Below, piece after piece: positions 5,628-6,391 of a stretch of 6,391 nucleotides of DNA. Each line of letters begins with the position of its first letter. Within the stretch, counting starts at the first letter, position 1. The position numbers and the translations under genes were made by a program. The notes beneath the pieces were generated by a model. It made no database searches and was not told the DNA's origin. It saw nothing but the letters and a program-made list of their open reading frames with translations. This stretch comes from an uncultured Ruminococcus sp. (GTDB lineage: Bacteria > Bacillota > Clostridia > Oscillospirales > Acutalibacteraceae), in the NCBI GenBank assembly GCA_902797525.1, contig CADBSZ010000224.1, positions 1 through 6,391 of the forward strand. The letters run 5' to 3'.

Positions 5628-5998
5628 AATCTTTAGCCGAGTTACAGGCAATTCGTGACAGAGCCAAGGCGAATGTCGCGTTAAGAAAAGAAAACCCCAA
5701 CGCCGCGCGCGTTTTGGTTGGTATGGCTACCTGCGGTATTGCCGCCGGCGCCCGTCCCGTGCTCAACGCTTTCACCGAAGAAATCGCGAAGCGCGGCCTG
5801 CAGGATGACATCGTTGTAACCCAGACCGGCTGCATTGGCATTTGCCAGTACGAGCCCGTTGTCGAGGTTGAAATTCCCGGACAGGAAAAGGTCACTTATG
5901 TTAAAATGACCCCTGAAAAGGCAGTCAGAGTTGTCAACGACCATCTTGTTAACAAAAACGTCGTATCAGAATACACAATCGGATCAATGGCGGAATAA
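5624..5998 (+). CDS. hndB: HndB-like thioredoxin-fold (2Fe-2S) ferredoxin-domain protein
   Basis: A 124-residue protein like the HndB subunit of NADP-reducing [FeFe]-hydrogenase. A short N-terminal helix (1-24) precedes the thioredoxin-like fold. VGMATCGIAAGARPVL (32-47) holds C37, and TQTGCIGICQYEP (66-78) holds C70 and C74, followed by VEVEIPGQEKVTYVKMTPEKA (80-100, quoted in part as VTYVKMTPEKA). Only three cysteines are seen where the NuoE fold has four, so any [2Fe-2S] cluster would need a non-cysteine fourth ligand; from memory this is usual in HndB-type proteins. It would sit beside NuoE and NuoF in the NAD(P)H-linked electron-transfer arm. ATG 5624 has a strong GGAGGTG site 7 nt upstream and overlaps the previous stop; an in-frame ATG at 5606 lacks such a site. 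Confidence 0.85.
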   Translation: MKSLAELQAIRDRAKANVALRKENPNAARVLVGMATCGIAAGARPVLNAFTEEIAKRGLQDDIVVTQTGCIGICQYEPVVEVEIPGQEKVTYVKMTPEKAVRVVNDHLVNKNVVSEYTIGSMAE

Positions 5999-6004
5999 GG
6001 AGGT
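5997..6004 (+). promoter_or_regulatory. Strong ribosome binding site of nuoF
   Basis: AAGGAGGT is an extended match to the anti-Shine-Dalgarno sequence, 6 nt before ATG 6011. It is the strongest site in the window and overlaps the hndB stop codon, which suits high translation of the flavoprotein subunit. Confidence 0.7.
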
Positions 6005-6010
6005 CACTGA

Positions 6011-6391
6011 ATGTATCGTTCTAATGTGCTTGTTTGCGGCGGTACCGGTTGTACATCCTCAAACAGCTTGCAGATTGCTGAAAAGCTCAAAGAAGAAATC
6101 GCCAAAAACGGCCTCGAGAAGGAAGTAAACGTTATCACCACCGGTTGCTTCGGCCTTTGCGCGCTCGGCCCGATTATGGTTGTATATCCCGAGGGCAGCT
6201 TCTATTCCATGGTTAAAATCGAGGACATCCCCGAAATCGTGGAGGAGCACCTTTTAAAGGGCAGAATCGTTACCCGTCTGCTCTATCAGGAGACCGTTGA
6301 AAAGGACACCATCAAGTCCCTCAGCAAGACCGCTTTCTATGAAAAGCAAAGACGTGTAGCGCTGCGCAACTGCGGCGTTATCGACCCCGAA
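6011..6391 (+). CDS. nuoF: NuoF/HndC-like NADH-binding flavoprotein subunit, N-terminal part (3' end outside window)
   Basis: The first 127 codons of a longer gene. Residues 1-90 are an N-terminal thioredoxin-like [2Fe-2S] domain with C9 and C14 (LVCGGTGCTSS) and C46 and C50 (TTGCFGLCALGP). This domain is absent from E. coli NuoF but typical of HndC/HydB subunits of [FeFe]-hydrogenases and of related formate dehydrogenases. After a linker, FYEKQRRVALRNCGVIDPE (109-127) is the usual entry to the FMN/NADH-binding domain, whose glycine-rich loops and 4Fe-4S motif are beyond the window. The family oxidises or reduces NAD(P)(H) through FMN and, in bifurcating enzymes, couples this to ferredoxin. 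The catalytic [FeFe]-hydrogenase subunit would be expected next downstream. Confidence 0.92.
   Translation, partial: MYRSNVLVCGGTGCTSSNSLQIAEKLKEEIAKNGLEKEVNVITTGCFGLCALGPIMVVYPEGSFYSMVKIEDIPEIVEEHLLKGRIVTRLLYQETVEKDTIKSLSKTAFYEKQRRVALRNCGVIDPE

Noticed and set aside
5946..5955. TTGTTAACAA palindrome as a Rex redox-repressor site
   Set aside because: It lies inside hndB coding sequence and lacks the central spacer between the half-sites expected for Rex.

Overview
The window comes from an anaerobic bacterium, most likely a Clostridia-type Firmicute. The grounds are [FeFe]-hydrogenase genes of clostridial type, strong GGAGG-like ribosome binding sites, sigma-A-type promoters in AT-rich intergenic DNA, and coding regions of a little over half G+C by eye. 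That base composition would suit an Oscillospiraceae/Ruminococcaceae-like lineage, but the taxon is inference.

Layout. (1) 1-764, minus strand: the first 254 codons of a GH13 glycogen-debranching/isoamylase-type enzyme (GlgX-like), running off the left edge. (2) 765-1017: a divergent intergenic region with a good promoter facing each way. (3) 1018-4165, plus strand: a tight five-gene cluster of DRTGG-domain protein, RsbW-like ATPase, HydS-type [FeFe]-hydrogenase with ferredoxin and C-terminal Fe-S domains, second DRTGG-domain protein and PHP-domain phosphoesterase. (4) 4166-4579: a 414-bp non-coding gap with AT-rich DNA, a promoter at 4374-4402 and a leader of about 170 nt that can fold into four hairpins. 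(5) 4580-6391, plus strand: nuoE/hndA-like, a stand-alone histidine-kinase-type ATPase, hndB-like, and the N-terminus of nuoF/hndC, running off the right edge.

How they may work together. The second operon is the electron-input arm of an NAD(H)-linked, probably electron-bifurcating, [FeFe]-hydrogenase of the HndABCD/HydABC type; the catalytic subunit would be expected just beyond the right edge. The first operon looks like its sensory and signalling partner. Its hydrogenase keeps the four H-cluster cysteines but has Ala where catalytic enzymes have the proton-relay Cys, and Thr and Asn where they have H-cluster-contacting Met residues. It sits among a kinase/anti-sigma-like ATPase, two ligand-binding-type DRTGG proteins and a PHP phosphoesterase. 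A second ATPase domain lies inside the nuoEF operon itself. I infer an H2/redox sensing circuit that controls fermentative electron disposal. Its output is not visible: the window has no sigma factor, anti-anti-sigma protein, response regulator or DNA-binding protein.

No RNA gene, CRISPR array, insertion sequence or phage feature was seen.
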